The position numbers and the translations under genes were made by a program. A DNA stretch of 44,318 bases. Origin: Anaerolineae bacterium. Its GTDB lineage: Bacteria > Chloroflexota > Anaerolineae > DRVO01. Numbering within the stretch: the stretch's first letter is position 1; each line of letters begins with the position of its first letter. The notes under the pieces are model-generated. The model did not search any database, was not told the DNA's origin, and saw nothing but the letters and a program-made list of their open reading frames with translations. This document shows positions 22,858 to 31,214 of the stretch, piece by piece. The stretch covers positions 1 to 44,318 of the forward strand of contig JABLXR010000051.1 in assembly GCA_013178015.1 (NCBI GenBank), given 5' to 3'.

Positions 22858-24561
22858 TTAGCGCCAGGTGAACACACGCTCGGCCGCGAACTCATACCGG
22901 AAGTCGAAGCGATCGAACACCTCTGGCAGGAACGGCCTCTGCCCCGACCCGTCCGCCTCCATGATATAAGGCCGCCACCGCCCATCCCGGTCGCTCAGGA
23001 AGAGCACCTGGCTGCCATCGGGAGACCACGTGGGCGCCACATTCTCCGCTGGCCGCTCCGCCAGGGGCGACGCCTGGGTCAGCGGCCTCAAGCCAGTGCC
23101 ATCGGATAGGGCGGTGTATATCTCCCAGTGATCGTGCTGCCGATACATGAACACCAGCCGCTGCCCGTCAGGCGCCACCTCGGGGCACACGGCGGCCACA
23201 TCGTTCAGGATCACCCAGGGCTGCTGACCCGGAGCCGTGGCCTTGAGGCCGTTCTCGCCCTGGTAGGCAATCCAGTCGCCGCGGGGCGACCAGCTGGGAC
23301 AGAAGCTACGCTGGTCGGCAGCGGGATCTGTGCGGGTGTTGCCCTCCAGGTCCACTACTGCCAGCGACCAGACCTCTTGGCCCGGCAGTTCGATGCAGCC
23401 GAAGCCAGGGAAGCAGAGGCGAGTGGGTTCGGCGCCGCTCGACTGCCAGGAAAAGGCTAGAAGATCCCCGCCCGGCGCCCAGGTAGGACGCTTGATCAGG
23501 TTCCCACCTCGCACCAGCCTCTCCTGGCCCGCCCCTACGTCCAGAACGTAAAGCCCCCGCGGCTCGTCCCAGCGCACGAAGGCCAGTTGCCGTCCGTCAG
23601 GCGACCAGGCCGGGTCGAGACCGTGCGTCAGCCGCGCCAAGCCCGAGCCGTCCGCTCCCACGGACCAGATGTCGCCGCCACTGCTTACCTGAAAGGCGAT
23701 TCGCCGTCCAGCAATCTCCGCCTGCCCCTCAGCCGACGCAGCCGGTGTCGGTGTCGGCGCCACGGTGGGCGTGACCATCGGTGCCGGAGGTACATCCGAC
23801 GTGGCCCCGGGGATGACCAGAACCTGGCCGATGTAGATTGCCGACGGATTGACGATTCCGTTGGCCTCAGCCAGTGCCTGAACAGTGGTCCCGTAGCGGC
23901 GGGCGATAGAAGTCAGGTTCTCCCCAGCGCGCACCACGTGCTCCACCGTTCTCGAGGCCGGGATCGTCTCTGTCGGCTGGCGGGGCGAGGCGAAGGGCGT
24001 AGGTGTCGGCGCGGGCACCATCGTGGCGGCGGCCGTCCCAACCGCAGCCGCGTCCTCAACCGCCCCGGGGATCACCAGGACCTGGCCGGCGTAGATAGCC
24101 GAAGGATTGGCGATACCGTTCGCCTCGACGATGGCCTGCACCGTTACCCCGTATCGGCGAGCTATGGCGGTAAGATGCTCACCCCACCGCACCACATGCT
24201 CCACTCTCTCTCCGACCGAGGCTGGGCTCACCACAGTGGGGCCGGAGCTGCCCTGTGATTGCGGCGCCATCGTCGGCGCAGCAGGAGTGAGAGTTGGGCT
24301 TACTGCGACTTCAGCCGCGGCCGGGGTTGAGGTCGAGCTATCCCTAGGAGGGGGGACGGGCGCCTCCGTCGCCGCTAACGTGGCCTGTCCGAACCGCCGC
24401 TGTGCCTGCTGCGTCTGGACTGCCGCTCTGGTCTCAGCGGGCAGCCGCATGATCGTGGGAGTCGGTGGAGCGCCCGACCCACCCGGGACGCAGGAGGCCA
24501 CCATTAGGGTCAATAGGCACGGAGCCAACCGGAAGCAGACTGATCGCACCAATCGGGTCAC
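22858..24561 (-). CDS. Lipoprotein with two LysM domains and a TolB-like beta-propeller
   Basis: A 567-residue predicted lipoprotein starting at GTG 24561 (GAGG about 5 nt upstream; open frame to 24591). The signal segment RLVRSVCFRLAPCLLTLMVASC ends in a lipobox (VASC). Two nearly identical LysM modules follow, at about residues 120-166 and 205-251 (VEHVVRxGExLTxIARRYG...NPSAIYxGQVLVIPG), joined by Pro/Thr/Ala linkers. From about 285 to the end there are PD40/TolB repeats (DPAWSPDGRQLAFVRWD, PTWAPGGDLLAFSWQ, CPSWSPRGDWIAYQGE, PTWSPDGSQVLFLSDRDG). It is probably an extracytoplasmic peptidoglycan- or glycan-attached protein with a binding scaffold. The downstream position after a MacB-like transporter suggests co-expression. 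Confidence 0.88.
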   Translation of the reverse strand: MTRLVRSVCFRLAPCLLTLMVASCVPGGSGAPPTPTIMRLPAETRAAVQTQQAQRRFGQATLAATEAPVPPPRDSSTSTPAAAEVAVSPTLTPAAPTMAPQSQGSSGPTVVSPASVGERVEHVVRWGEHLTAIARRYGVTVQAIVEANGIANPSAIYAGQVLVIPGAVEDAAAVGTAAATMVPAPTPTPFASPRQPTETIPASRTVEHVVRAGENLTSIARRYGTTVQALAEANGIVNPSAIYIGQVLVIPGATSDVPPAPMVTPTVAPTPTPAASAEGQAEIAGRRIAFQVSSGGDIWSVGADGSGLARLTHGLDPAWSPDGRQLAFVRWDEPRGLYVLDVGAGQERLVRGGNLIKRPTWAPGGDLLAFSWQSSGAEPTRLCFPGFGCIELPGQEVWSLAVVDLEGNTRTDPAADQRSFCPSWSPRGDWIAYQGENGLKATAPGQQPWVILNDVAAVCPEVAPDGQRLVFMYRQHDHWEIYTALSDGTGLRPLTQASPLAERPAENVAPTWSPDGSQVLFLSDRDGRWRPYIMEADGSGQRPFLPEVFDRFDFRYEFAAERVFTWR

Positions 24562-24568
24562 CAAGACC

Positions 24569-25822
24569 TCACTCGTACCGTAGAGCCTCAATCGGGTTCA
24601 GGGAGGCAGCTCGGCGGGCCGGGTAGATGCCGAAGAAGAGGCCCACCGCCGCCGACACTCCGGCAGCCAGTAGCACCGTCTCAGGAGTCACCAGCGGCCT
24701 GACGCCCTGGATGAAGGACCCGGCTTGCACAGCCACCAGCCAGCCCAGGGCAATGCCGGCTACCCCTCCCACCAGAGAGAGGAAGACCGCCTCCACCATG
24801 AACTGGGTGAGGATGTCCCGCCGCTTGGCGCCCACTGCTTTGCGAATGCCGATCTCCCGGGTGCGCTCGGTCACCGAGACCAGCATTATGTTCATTATCC
24901 CGATTCCGCCGACCAGCAGGGAGATGCCGGCGATGGCCCCCAGGAAGGCAGTGAGCACGCCCGTTATCTCCCCGAAGATGGCGGTCACGTCCCCCTGGTT
25001 GATGATGGTGAAGTCATCGTCGTCGCCGATACCTATGCGGTGACGGTACCGCAGGATGGCGGCAATCTCATCTGCCGCTCGGTCCAGGTCGGCCTCGCTG
25101 GAAGCCTGGACGTAGATGGTGCTCACCCCCAGTTGGCCGCCCTGCCCTCGCAGGGGGAGCAGCCGTATCTGGGCCGTAGACAGAGGCACGTAAACGTAGC
25201 TATCCACATCGGCGAAGGCTGAGCCACCTTTGGCTTCCAGGACCCCCACCACCGTGTAAGGCACGCCCCGGATCCGCACTCGCTCACCCAGAGGTAGCCT
25301 ATCGCCGAACAGCTCGCGGGCGATCTTGGGGCCGAGCACGCAGACCGTGGCCCGGCTCGACACGTCGCGCTCCAGGATGAAGCTCCCGTAGGCAACGACG
25401 AGATTCCGTACTTCGGGGTAATTGGGCCACACCCCAGCTGCTGTCACCCTCTTGCTCACCCCCCCGCTGGCTACCTCCGCTATGGTGCTGATCTCCGGGC
25501 TGACCTGGGCCACGTGCGGAGCAGCGGCCGGGTCCATCAGCGCCTCCACGTCGCCCATGGTGAGCACGGCGCGGTTGGAGCCCAGCACCGATGCCGCCCC
25601 GCCGCCTCCTAGCTCACTCAATGACCCGGGGGCCACGAAGAGCAGGTTGGACCCAATCGCCTGGAGCCGACGGGAGACCAAGTCCCGCACGCCCTCGCCC
25701 AGGCTCACTAAGGCGATCACCGCACCCACACCGATGACAATGCCCAGCATGGTGAGGGCCGACCTTAGCTTGTTGCCCATGAGGGCAGAGAAGGCCATCC
25801 TGATGCTATCCAGCAGCACCAT
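24569..25822 (-). CDS. MacB-like ABC transporter permease (FtsX family)
   Basis: A 417-residue permease with the MacB architecture: a cytoplasmic N-terminus and first membrane helix (MAFSALMGNKLRSALTMLGIVIGVGAVIALVSLGEGV, about 9-45), a large extracytoplasmic MacB_PCD domain (about 50-270), and three C-terminal helices (FLGAIAGISLLVGGIGIMNIMLVSVTERTREIGIRKAVGA; VFLSLVGGVAGIALGWLVA; VLLAAGVSAAVGLFFGIYPA). It ends in SLNPIEALRYE, the usual FtsX tail. It overlaps the ATPase gene by 17 nt and pairs with the adaptor gene upstream. MacB-type systems use transmembrane signalling to move peptides, lipids or drugs out of the envelope. The substrate is unknown. Confidence 0.93.
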   Translation of the reverse strand: MVLLDSIRMAFSALMGNKLRSALTMLGIVIGVGAVIALVSLGEGVRDLVSRRLQAIGSNLLFVAPGSLSELGGGGAASVLGSNRAVLTMGDVEALMDPAAAPHVAQVSPEISTIAEVASGGVSKRVTAAGVWPNYPEVRNLVVAYGSFILERDVSSRATVCVLGPKIARELFGDRLPLGERVRIRGVPYTVVGVLEAKGGSAFADVDSYVYVPLSTAQIRLLPLRGQGGQLGVSTIYVQASSEADLDRAADEIAAILRYRHRIGIGDDDDFTIINQGDVTAIFGEITGVLTAFLGAIAGISLLVGGIGIMNIMLVSVTERTREIGIRKAVGAKRRDILTQFMVEAVFLSLVGGVAGIALGWLVAVQAGSFIQGVRPLVTPETVLLAAGVSAAVGLFFGIYPARRAASLNPIEALRYE

Positions 25823-26592
25823 CGCTCACCACCTCGGCTTCCCGGGGCGTGGTGCTCATTGCCTCCCACACCTCACGCCGCTGGTCCTCAGGCACCGCCT
25901 CTTCCCCCACCAGACGGCCATCCCGTAGCCGCAGGATGCGCCCAGTGCAGCAGGCTATGTCGGGGTCATGGGTCACGAACACGATAGTGATGCCTTCCTC
26001 CTCGTTCAGGCGCCGAAAGATGCCCATCACTTCCGCTCCGGACCGGCTATCTAGGTTCCCAGTGGGCTCGTCCGCCAGAATGATGGCGGGGTCGTTCACC
26101 AGCGCCCGGGCGATGGCTACCCGCTGTCGCTCGCCGCCAGACAACTCGTTGGGTTTGTGATGCACCCGGTGGCCCAGGCCCACCGCCTCCAGCGCCCTCA
26201 CCGCCCGCGCCCGCCGGCCACTGACCTGGCCGGCATACACCAGCGGCAGTTCCACATTCTCTACTGCCGATATCCGAGGCAAGAGGTTGAACGACTGAAA
26301 GACGAAGCCAATCTCCCGGTTCCGGACCTCGGCCAGCCGGTTGTCGTTGAGTCGGCTTACATCCACACCCCGCAGTAGATACTGCCCATCGGTGGCCTGG
26401 TCCAGGCAGCCTATGACGTTCATCAGAGTGGACTTGCCCAGAGCCGGACGGACCCATGATGGCCACCGACTCTCCCGCCCATATGGTGAGGCTGACGTTG
26501 TCCAGGGCGCGCACCTGAACCTTGCCCAAGGAGTAGACCTTGCCGACGCCCCTCACTTCTATGACAGGCGCACCGGCGTTTGTGCCAGCCAT
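25806..26592 (-). pseudogene. MacB-like ABC transporter ATPase, frameshifted in Walker A
   Basis: The ATPase partner of the permease, about 261 residues if read across one frameshift. The first frame (from ATG 26592, MAGTNAGAPVIEVRGVGKVYSLGKVQVRALDNVSLTIWAGESVAIMGPSGSG...) ends its match within the P-loop. The other frame continues from LMNVIGCLDQATDGQYLLRG through IGFVFQSFNLLPRISAVENVELPLVYAG, LSGGERQRVAIARALVNDP and IILADEPTGNLDS to a TAG at 25806. The minus-strand codons read GGC TCT GGG CAA GTC where GGC TCT GGC AAG TCC is expected, so a single extra G at 26437-26439 splits GPSGSGKST. It is either a true inactivating insertion or an assembly error; the rest is intact and conserved. Confidence 0.9.
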
Positions 26593-28004
26593 CAGTCCCC
26601 CGTGGGTATGAAGGTGCGGCGCAGCTCCTCCAGCGAGGACGACGAAGGCAGGATCACCACCTCGCCCTCCTCCAGGCCGGCCAGCACCTCGGTCATCCCT
26701 AACTCCTGCACTCCCAGAATGACCTCGGCCCTTACGGGATCGCCGTTGACCAGCTTCTCGACGTAGGTGATGCCTGTCTCCCGGTCCAGTCGCACGGCGC
26801 GGTTGGGCACCACCAAGGCGTCCTCCCGTCTGTCTACTTGGATCAGCACCTGGGCCGTCATGCCCGGGCGCAGCCGATCGAAGGGCTCATCTACTTCCAC
26901 CCGCACGGCGTACTGCACTACTCCGCTTCCGCCGACTAGCGTGGTGGCCTCTTCGGCTACGGTACGGGTGATACCAATGTTGGCCACGTGCCCCGGCAAC
27001 GAGAGACCGGGAAAAGCTTCCGGCTCCACTACCGCGGGCTGCCCCACTGCCACCCGTCCAACGTCGGCCTCGTCCACCTGGACGTTGATGTGATATCGGC
27101 CGCAGTCCACCAGCGTGATGGCCGGCAAGCCGGTAGCAGCGATCTGCCCCGGCTCCACATTCACAGTCGCTACCAGGCCATCGAAGGGGGCCCTGAGGAC
27201 CGCGTTGTCCAGCTGCAGCTGGACCTGCTCTAGGTTCAGGCGAGCCTGCTCCACCTGCAGCTCCAGAACCCGTCGGTCCTCCGCCGTGGGCCCACGCTCG
27301 AGCCGGGCGAGCTGCGCCTCTGCCTGGGCGATCTGGGCAGCGAGAGCGGCCAGGTCTGCCGGCTGGGCCTGCCGGGTCTGCAATTCGTAGTTGGCTTTGG
27401 CAGCCTCGTAGTCCAGAGTGGCCGCCTGCAGGGAGAGCGCCTGGGGCAGTGCAGCTATGGCGCCCACCCACTTCACCTCGTCGTAAGCCGTCTGAGCTCG
27501 CTGCAGGGCGATCTCCGCCTTCTTGAGCTGGACTTCGGCCATAGTGATCTGCTCAGCTGTGGGACCTTCCAGGGCCCGGTCGTACGCTGCCCTTGCTGAG
27601 TGCAGCGCCGCGCGGGCCGCGGCGATGTCCTCCTGAGCAGCGGGGGCCATGCTTCTTTCCGCCTGAGCCTCCGCTAACCGCAGCGCCGTCTGCGCCAACT
27701 GCAGCTGCAACTCCAGCTCGGCCGTCTCCTGCGCCGCGAGCGGCTGGCCCGCCACCACCTGCTGGCCCTCCTCTACGTACACTTCGGCCACCCGGGCGGG
27801 CGTCTTGAACGAAAGGCTCACCTGCCGCTCGGCCGAGACTGAGCCCGAAGCAGCCACTTCGCTAGTCAAGGTCTGTCGGCTCACGACCACAGTTTCCGCC
27901 GATCCAACGTCGGCGGCCCGCGCCCCTCCGCCGGGATGCCACAGGAAGTAGGCAATTACACCCGCCATCGCCACCAACACCGCGACGAGCGCTACCCGCT
28001 TCAT
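26592..28004 (-). CDS. HlyD/MacA-like periplasmic adaptor (membrane fusion) protein
   Basis: A 470-residue efflux adaptor that bridges the ABC permease to the envelope. An N-terminal anchor (KRVALVAVLVAMAGVIAYFLW, about 2-22) is followed by a biotinyl-lipoyl-like half (SGSVSAERQVSLSFKTPARVAEVYVEEGQQVVAGQPLA), a long coiled-coil hairpin (about 95-265, rich in Ala, Gln, Glu and Leu), the second lipoyl half (VLRAPFDGLVATVNVEPGQIAA) and beta-barrel and membrane-proximal domains (VQVDEADVGRVAVGQPAVV...). ATG 28004 has AAGGTGA 8 nt upstream, and its TGA overlaps the ATPase ATG by one base. No outer-membrane TolC homologue is present in the window. Confidence 0.92.
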   Translation of the reverse strand: MKRVALVAVLVAMAGVIAYFLWHPGGGARAADVGSAETVVVSRQTLTSEVAASGSVSAERQVSLSFKTPARVAEVYVEEGQQVVAGQPLAAQETAELELQLQLAQTALRLAEAQAERSMAPAAQEDIAAARAALHSARAAYDRALEGPTAEQITMAEVQLKKAEIALQRAQTAYDEVKWVGAIAALPQALSLQAATLDYEAAKANYELQTRQAQPADLAALAAQIAQAEAQLARLERGPTAEDRRVLELQVEQARLNLEQVQLQLDNAVLRAPFDGLVATVNVEPGQIAATGLPAITLVDCGRYHINVQVDEADVGRVAVGQPAVVEPEAFPGLSLPGHVANIGITRTVAEEATTLVGGSGVVQYAVRVEVDEPFDRLRPGMTAQVLIQVDRREDALVVPNRAVRLDRETGITYVEKLVNGDPVRAEVILGVQELGMTEVLAGLEEGEVVILPSSSSLEELRRTFIPTGD

Positions 28005-28171
28005 AACTGCATCACCTTCTGCCCTTCCGACCTGTCTAGCTTTCTCAGGTCGCTATCTGCACCAATGTATCGCCCCCACACTGCCTGCGCAAAAGCCCCT
28101 TGGCCGCCCACTCCTCCTGGTGTAACATCCGCCGGATGAGTGAGCCCAATGTATCCCCCAGAGGAGGGCCT

Positions 28172-29212
28172 GTGACGCAGGAGTTCATCATCGGGTTGTC
28201 TCCGGACTTCAGGAGCGAGGGTCTGGCCTACGTGGAGGACTACGTCCGCAGCGTGGTAGGCGCCAACGAGGGGATGCGCTACGTCTGGCTGCCGGAGATG
28301 GGCGACACTGCCCAGGCGGAGGAGATCGGGCGGGTGGATGCCGTGCTCAGCCTGGGCATCCGGTACTCGGCCCGCTCATTCGAGGGCGTGCAACGGCTGG
28401 CCCTCATCGCCCGCTGGGGCGTGGGCTACGACATGATAGACGTGGACGCCTGCACCGCCGCCGGGGTAGCCATCGCCATCGCTCCGAGGGCCATCGGCCC
28501 CTCGGTGGCGGAGGGAGCCCTCACTCTCACGCTGGCCCTCCTGAAGCGCCTGCCGGAGAAGGACCGGGCCGTCCGGCAGGGGCTCTGGCGGGGCGACCTG
28601 CCCGAGTTCGGTCATAGCACCCGCGGCATAGTCCTGGGCTCGGTGGGGCTGGGCAACATCGGCAGCGAGTTCATGCGGCTGGCCGGGGTGTTCCGCTTCC
28701 CTCGCCTCCTGGCCCACGACCCCTTCGTGTCCCGGGAGAAGGCCGAAGCCCTCGGAGTCGAACTGGTGGACCTGGATACCCTCATGGCCGAGTGCGACGT
28801 GGTGGCCATCAACTGCCCCCTGAACGAGCAGACCCGCCACCTCATCGGCGCTCGGGAGCTCGCCCTCATGAAGCCCACCGCCTACCTGGTCAACACCGCC
28901 CGCGGCCCCATCGTGGATCAGGCGGCGCTGACCGAGGCCCTGCGCCAGGGTCGCCTCGCCGGGGCAGGCCTGGACGTCCTGGAGAAGGAACCGCCCGACC
29001 CGGACGATCCCATCCTTAAGCTGAACAACGTCATACTGGCCCCTCACGCCATCGCCTGGACCACCGAGCTCACGCGGGACCTGACCGAGGAGGCCTGCCA
29101 GGCCTGCCTCGCCGTAGCCCGCGGCGAGGTCCCCGAGCACGTCGCCAACCCCAACGTCCTGGACCATCCTCTCTTCCGGGCCAAGCTCGAGCGCTTCGGC
29201 GGAGTGGCGTGA
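28172..29212 (+). CDS. D-isomer-specific 2-hydroxyacid dehydrogenase (phosphoglycerate dehydrogenase-like)
   Basis: A 346-residue NAD(P)-dependent dehydrogenase. The NAD-binding core has VLGSVGLGNIGSEFMRLAGVF (GxGxxG), then the catalytic VNTARGPIVDQAAL (Arg), VLEKEPPDPDDP (Glu) and VILAPHAIAWTTEL (His). GTG 28172 has GAGGAGG at 28161-28167. An ATG at 28136 in the same frame is an alternative that would give 358 residues. It is followed directly by an aldolase gene, with the stop and start sharing one base (TGATG), so the pair probably serves one carbon-acid pathway, for instance a hydroxyacid or ketoacid degradation. The substrate cannot be told from the sequence. Confidence 0.9.
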   Translation: MTQEFIIGLSPDFRSEGLAYVEDYVRSVVGANEGMRYVWLPEMGDTAQAEEIGRVDAVLSLGIRYSARSFEGVQRLALIARWGVGYDMIDVDACTAAGVAIAIAPRAIGPSVAEGALTLTLALLKRLPEKDRAVRQGLWRGDLPEFGHSTRGIVLGSVGLGNIGSEFMRLAGVFRFPRLLAHDPFVSREKAEALGVELVDLDTLMAECDVVAINCPLNEQTRHLIGARELALMKPTAYLVNTARGPIVDQAALTEALRQGRLAGAGLDVLEKEPPDPDDPILKLNNVILAPHAIAWTTELTRDLTEEACQACLAVARGEVPEHVANPNVLDHPLFRAKLERFGGVA

Positions 29213-30003
29213 TGCAACCCAATCCCCTGAAGCAGGCTCTGGCCCAGCGCCGGCTCGTATTGGGGCACATGGTGATGGAGTTCGCCGTGCCTAACGTGGC
29301 TCACCTCCTAGCGCCTCTGGGATTGGACTTCCTCCTGCTAGACTTGGAGCACACCGGCCTGTCGCTGCAGACGCTGGCTCCTATCCTGGCCTCCTGCCAC
29401 GCGATCGGCCTTCCCGCCATAGTGCGGGTGCCCGGCCCCTGGGGCCATTACGTCCCCCGCTGTCTGGACCTGGGCGCCATGGGGATCATGATGCCCAACG
29501 TCAGGAGTGCCGACGAGGCTCGGAGGTTCGTGGAGGCGGCTAAGTATCCCCCCATGGGAAGCCGCGGCATGGGCCTGGGCGGGGCCCAGACGGGGTATCA
29601 GCTCCCCGACTTGCGTCAGTATGCCGACTGGGCCAACGAGCAGACGGTTCTGGTGGCCCAGATCGAGAGCCCCGAGGCGGTGGAAGCCATTGACGACATC
29701 CTCTCCGTACCCGGGATAGACGTGGGATGGGTAGGTCAGAACGACCTGACCCTGAACATGGGCATCCTGGGCCAGTTCGATGATCCCAGGTACATCGCCG
29801 CCCGCCGCCGGGTGGCGGAGGCTTGTCGCTCCCACGACAAGAGCGCCGGCTGCCAGCCTACGACGTTGCCGCTGGCCCGAGAATGGTTCGAGGCCGGCTA
29901 CAACATGGTCTCCCTGGGAACCGACATCAGGCTGTATCAGCAGGCCCTGCGGGAGTTCCTCCTGGCCGTGCGTGGCTTTGAGGCAGGACGCGCCGAGGGC
30001 TGA
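29212..30003 (+). CDS. HpcH/HpaI family aldolase
   Basis: A 263-residue class II pyruvate-type aldolase/citrate lyase family protein that cleaves or forms 2-keto-3-deoxy acids with a divalent metal. Motifs: LGLDFLLLDLEHTGLSLQTL, PAIVRVPGPWGHYVPRCLDLGAMGIMMPNVRSADEA, QIESPEAVEAIDDILSVPGIDVGWVGQNDLTLNMG (metal-ligand Glu and Asp region) and SLGTDIRLYQQALREF. The start overlaps the dehydrogenase stop (ATG 29212; GTG 29209 also possible). The pair suggests cleavage of a hydroxy-ketoacid to pyruvate or a related keto product. Confidence 0.92.
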   Translation: MQPNPLKQALAQRRLVLGHMVMEFAVPNVAHLLAPLGLDFLLLDLEHTGLSLQTLAPILASCHAIGLPAIVRVPGPWGHYVPRCLDLGAMGIMMPNVRSADEARRFVEAAKYPPMGSRGMGLGGAQTGYQLPDLRQYADWANEQTVLVAQIESPEAVEAIDDILSVPGIDVGWVGQNDLTLNMGILGQFDDPRYIAARRRVAEACRSHDKSAGCQPTTLPLAREWFEAGYNMVSLGTDIRLYQQALREFLLAVRGFEAGRAEG

Positions 30004-30011
30004 AAGCCCCC

Positions 30012-30077
30012 GGCTACCTAGGCGAAGCCGCCTTCGCGGGCTCATCCCCAGCCGGCCCTTCGGCCGGCTGGGTAGCT
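30012..30077. terminator. Compound GC-rich cruciform after the aldolase gene (bidirectional terminator-like)
   Basis: Three nested stems can form: GGCTACC/GGTAGCT outside (30012-30018 with 30071-30077), GCGAAG-CCGC-CTTCGC (30022-30037) and a perfect 10-bp stem CCAGCCGGCC-CTTC-GGCCGGCTGG (30048-30071). It lies between the + aldolase and the convergent - strand cobalt operon, so it could stop transcription from both sides; no T-run follows on either strand. It also resembles a dispersed repeat and forms the 3' boundary of the radical SAM remnant. Confidence 0.5.
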
Positions 30078-30081
30078 CTGG

Positions 30082-30417
30082 CATGAGGCTTCGGCGCGGC
30101 CCCAGCTTACCCTCCCCGGCCAACTGCCGCACCCAGCGAGTCACCAGATCCCTGCGTGTGTACAGGCGACCGCTCTCCGGTCGCCTGTGGCAGCACGCCG
30201 GTCTGGCCACCGGCATGTGGAACGAAGCCTGCTGACCCGGTGTCTCGTCAGCCCTGAAGCCGAGCCGCCGCCAGGCGCGGAACTCGGCCGCCACCTGCCT
30301 CAGGGCCTCGGCCGGTAGCCGCCGGTTACGCTCTGCCCCAAGCCAGCACTGACGACAGCATTTGGGGCAGCCGGCCATGTCTAGCAGCACGGCCACGTGC
30401 CGCGTCAGCTCAGGCAC
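30082..30417 (-). pseudogene. Internally deleted radical SAM protein remnant
   Basis: From GTG 30417 (overlapping the cbiO stop by 13 nt) the frame reads MPELTRHVAVLLDMAGCPKC CRQCWLGAERNRRLPAEALR..., with the radical SAM CX3CX2C cluster motif followed by a Trp (C17, C21, C24). After about 58 residues it jumps to TPGQQASFHMPVARPACCHR and then LYTRRDLVTRWVRQLAGE. These match, as far as I recall, the N-terminal and C-terminal ends of one radical SAM family of about 400 residues, so roughly the central 270 residues are missing. The normal stop codon is also lost; the frame runs on through the hairpin repeat. The gene is very probably dead. Confidence 0.65.
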
Positions 30418-31214
30418 CGGCTCGCTCCCCCAGCGACGGATCCCGGTACCATACCAGCCGGGGGCGCTCCCTGCCAGGGCGTCTCCAGCCCATGCGCCTC
30501 CAGCAGCTCAGCATCCGCCAGCAGCTCCGCGGTGGCTCCGTCAGCCACCACTCGGCCCCCGTCCATGATGACGGTGCGCGGGCAGAGCTCCCACACCAGC
30601 CGCATGTCGTGCGTCGCCACCAACATGGTCTGGGGCATGGACCGGAGCAGGGATATCAGCTCCCGGCGGCCCCGAGGATCGAGCCCGGCCGTGGGCTCGT
30701 CCAGCACCAGGAGGCGCGGCCGCATGGCCAACACGGTAGCGACAGCCACCCGCTTCCGCTCGCCCAGGCTGAGCTGGTGCGGCGCCCGCTCCGCCAGGGC
30801 CGCCATTCCCACCTGCTCCAGCGCCCACAGGGCCCGAGTCCGGGCCTCGGCCGGCGTCGCCCCCTCTTGCAGCGGCCCGAAGGCCACGTCCTCGATCACC
30901 CGTAGCGAGAAGAGCTGGTCATCCGGGTCCTGAAACACCAGCCCGACCATCGCCCGCACCACCCTCTTGGTGCGCTCATTCACGCCTACCCCTCCGACCC
31001 GCACCTCACCGGTGCCGGCCAGTATGCCGTTGAGGTGCAGCATGAGGGTGGACTTGCCCGCGCCGTTGGGCCCCACCAGTGCCACCCGCTCGCCCGGCCA
31101 CACCCGCAGGGAGACGTCACGGAGGGCTACCTGCCCGCTGGGGTAGGCGAAGGACAGCCCGCTTACCTCCAGGTCGGGGCTCTGCTCCCCGCCGAGGCTT
31201 CGGGCGCCAGTCAT
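30405..31214 (-). CDS. cbiO: Cobalt/nickel ECF transporter ATPase
   Basis: A 269-residue ATP-binding subunit of an energy-coupling-factor transporter. Walker A VGPNGAGKSTLMLHLNG (about 38-54), Q-loop GLVFQDPDDQLFS, signature LSLGERKRVAVATVLAMRPRLLVLDEPTAGLDPRGR, and the H-loop VATHDMRLV are present. It is the last intact gene of the cbiMNQO-type operon; its ATG overlaps the cbiQ stop by 4 nt. It drives uptake through CbiQ and CbiM. The gene downstream in the same direction is a radical SAM remnant. Confidence 0.95.
   Translation of the reverse strand: MTGARSLGGEQSPDLEVSGLSFAYPSGQVALRDVSLRVWPGERVALVGPNGAGKSTLMLHLNGILAGTGEVRVGGVGVNERTKRVVRAMVGLVFQDPDDQLFSLRVIEDVAFGPLQEGATPAEARTRALWALEQVGMAALAERAPHQLSLGERKRVAVATVLAMRPRLLVLDEPTAGLDPRGRRELISLLRSMPQTMLVATHDMRLVWELCPRTVIMDGGRVVADGATAELLADAELLEAHGLETPWQGAPPAGMVPGSVAGGASRCLS

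Noticed and set aside
29338-30081. Minus-strand continuation of the radical SAM frame
   Set aside because: It is antisense to the aldolase gene and only remains open because the original stop was lost.
30086-30236. Plus-strand frame continuing 29780-30235
   Set aside because: It is a shadow of the aldolase gene and then runs through the hairpin repeat; no domain fits.
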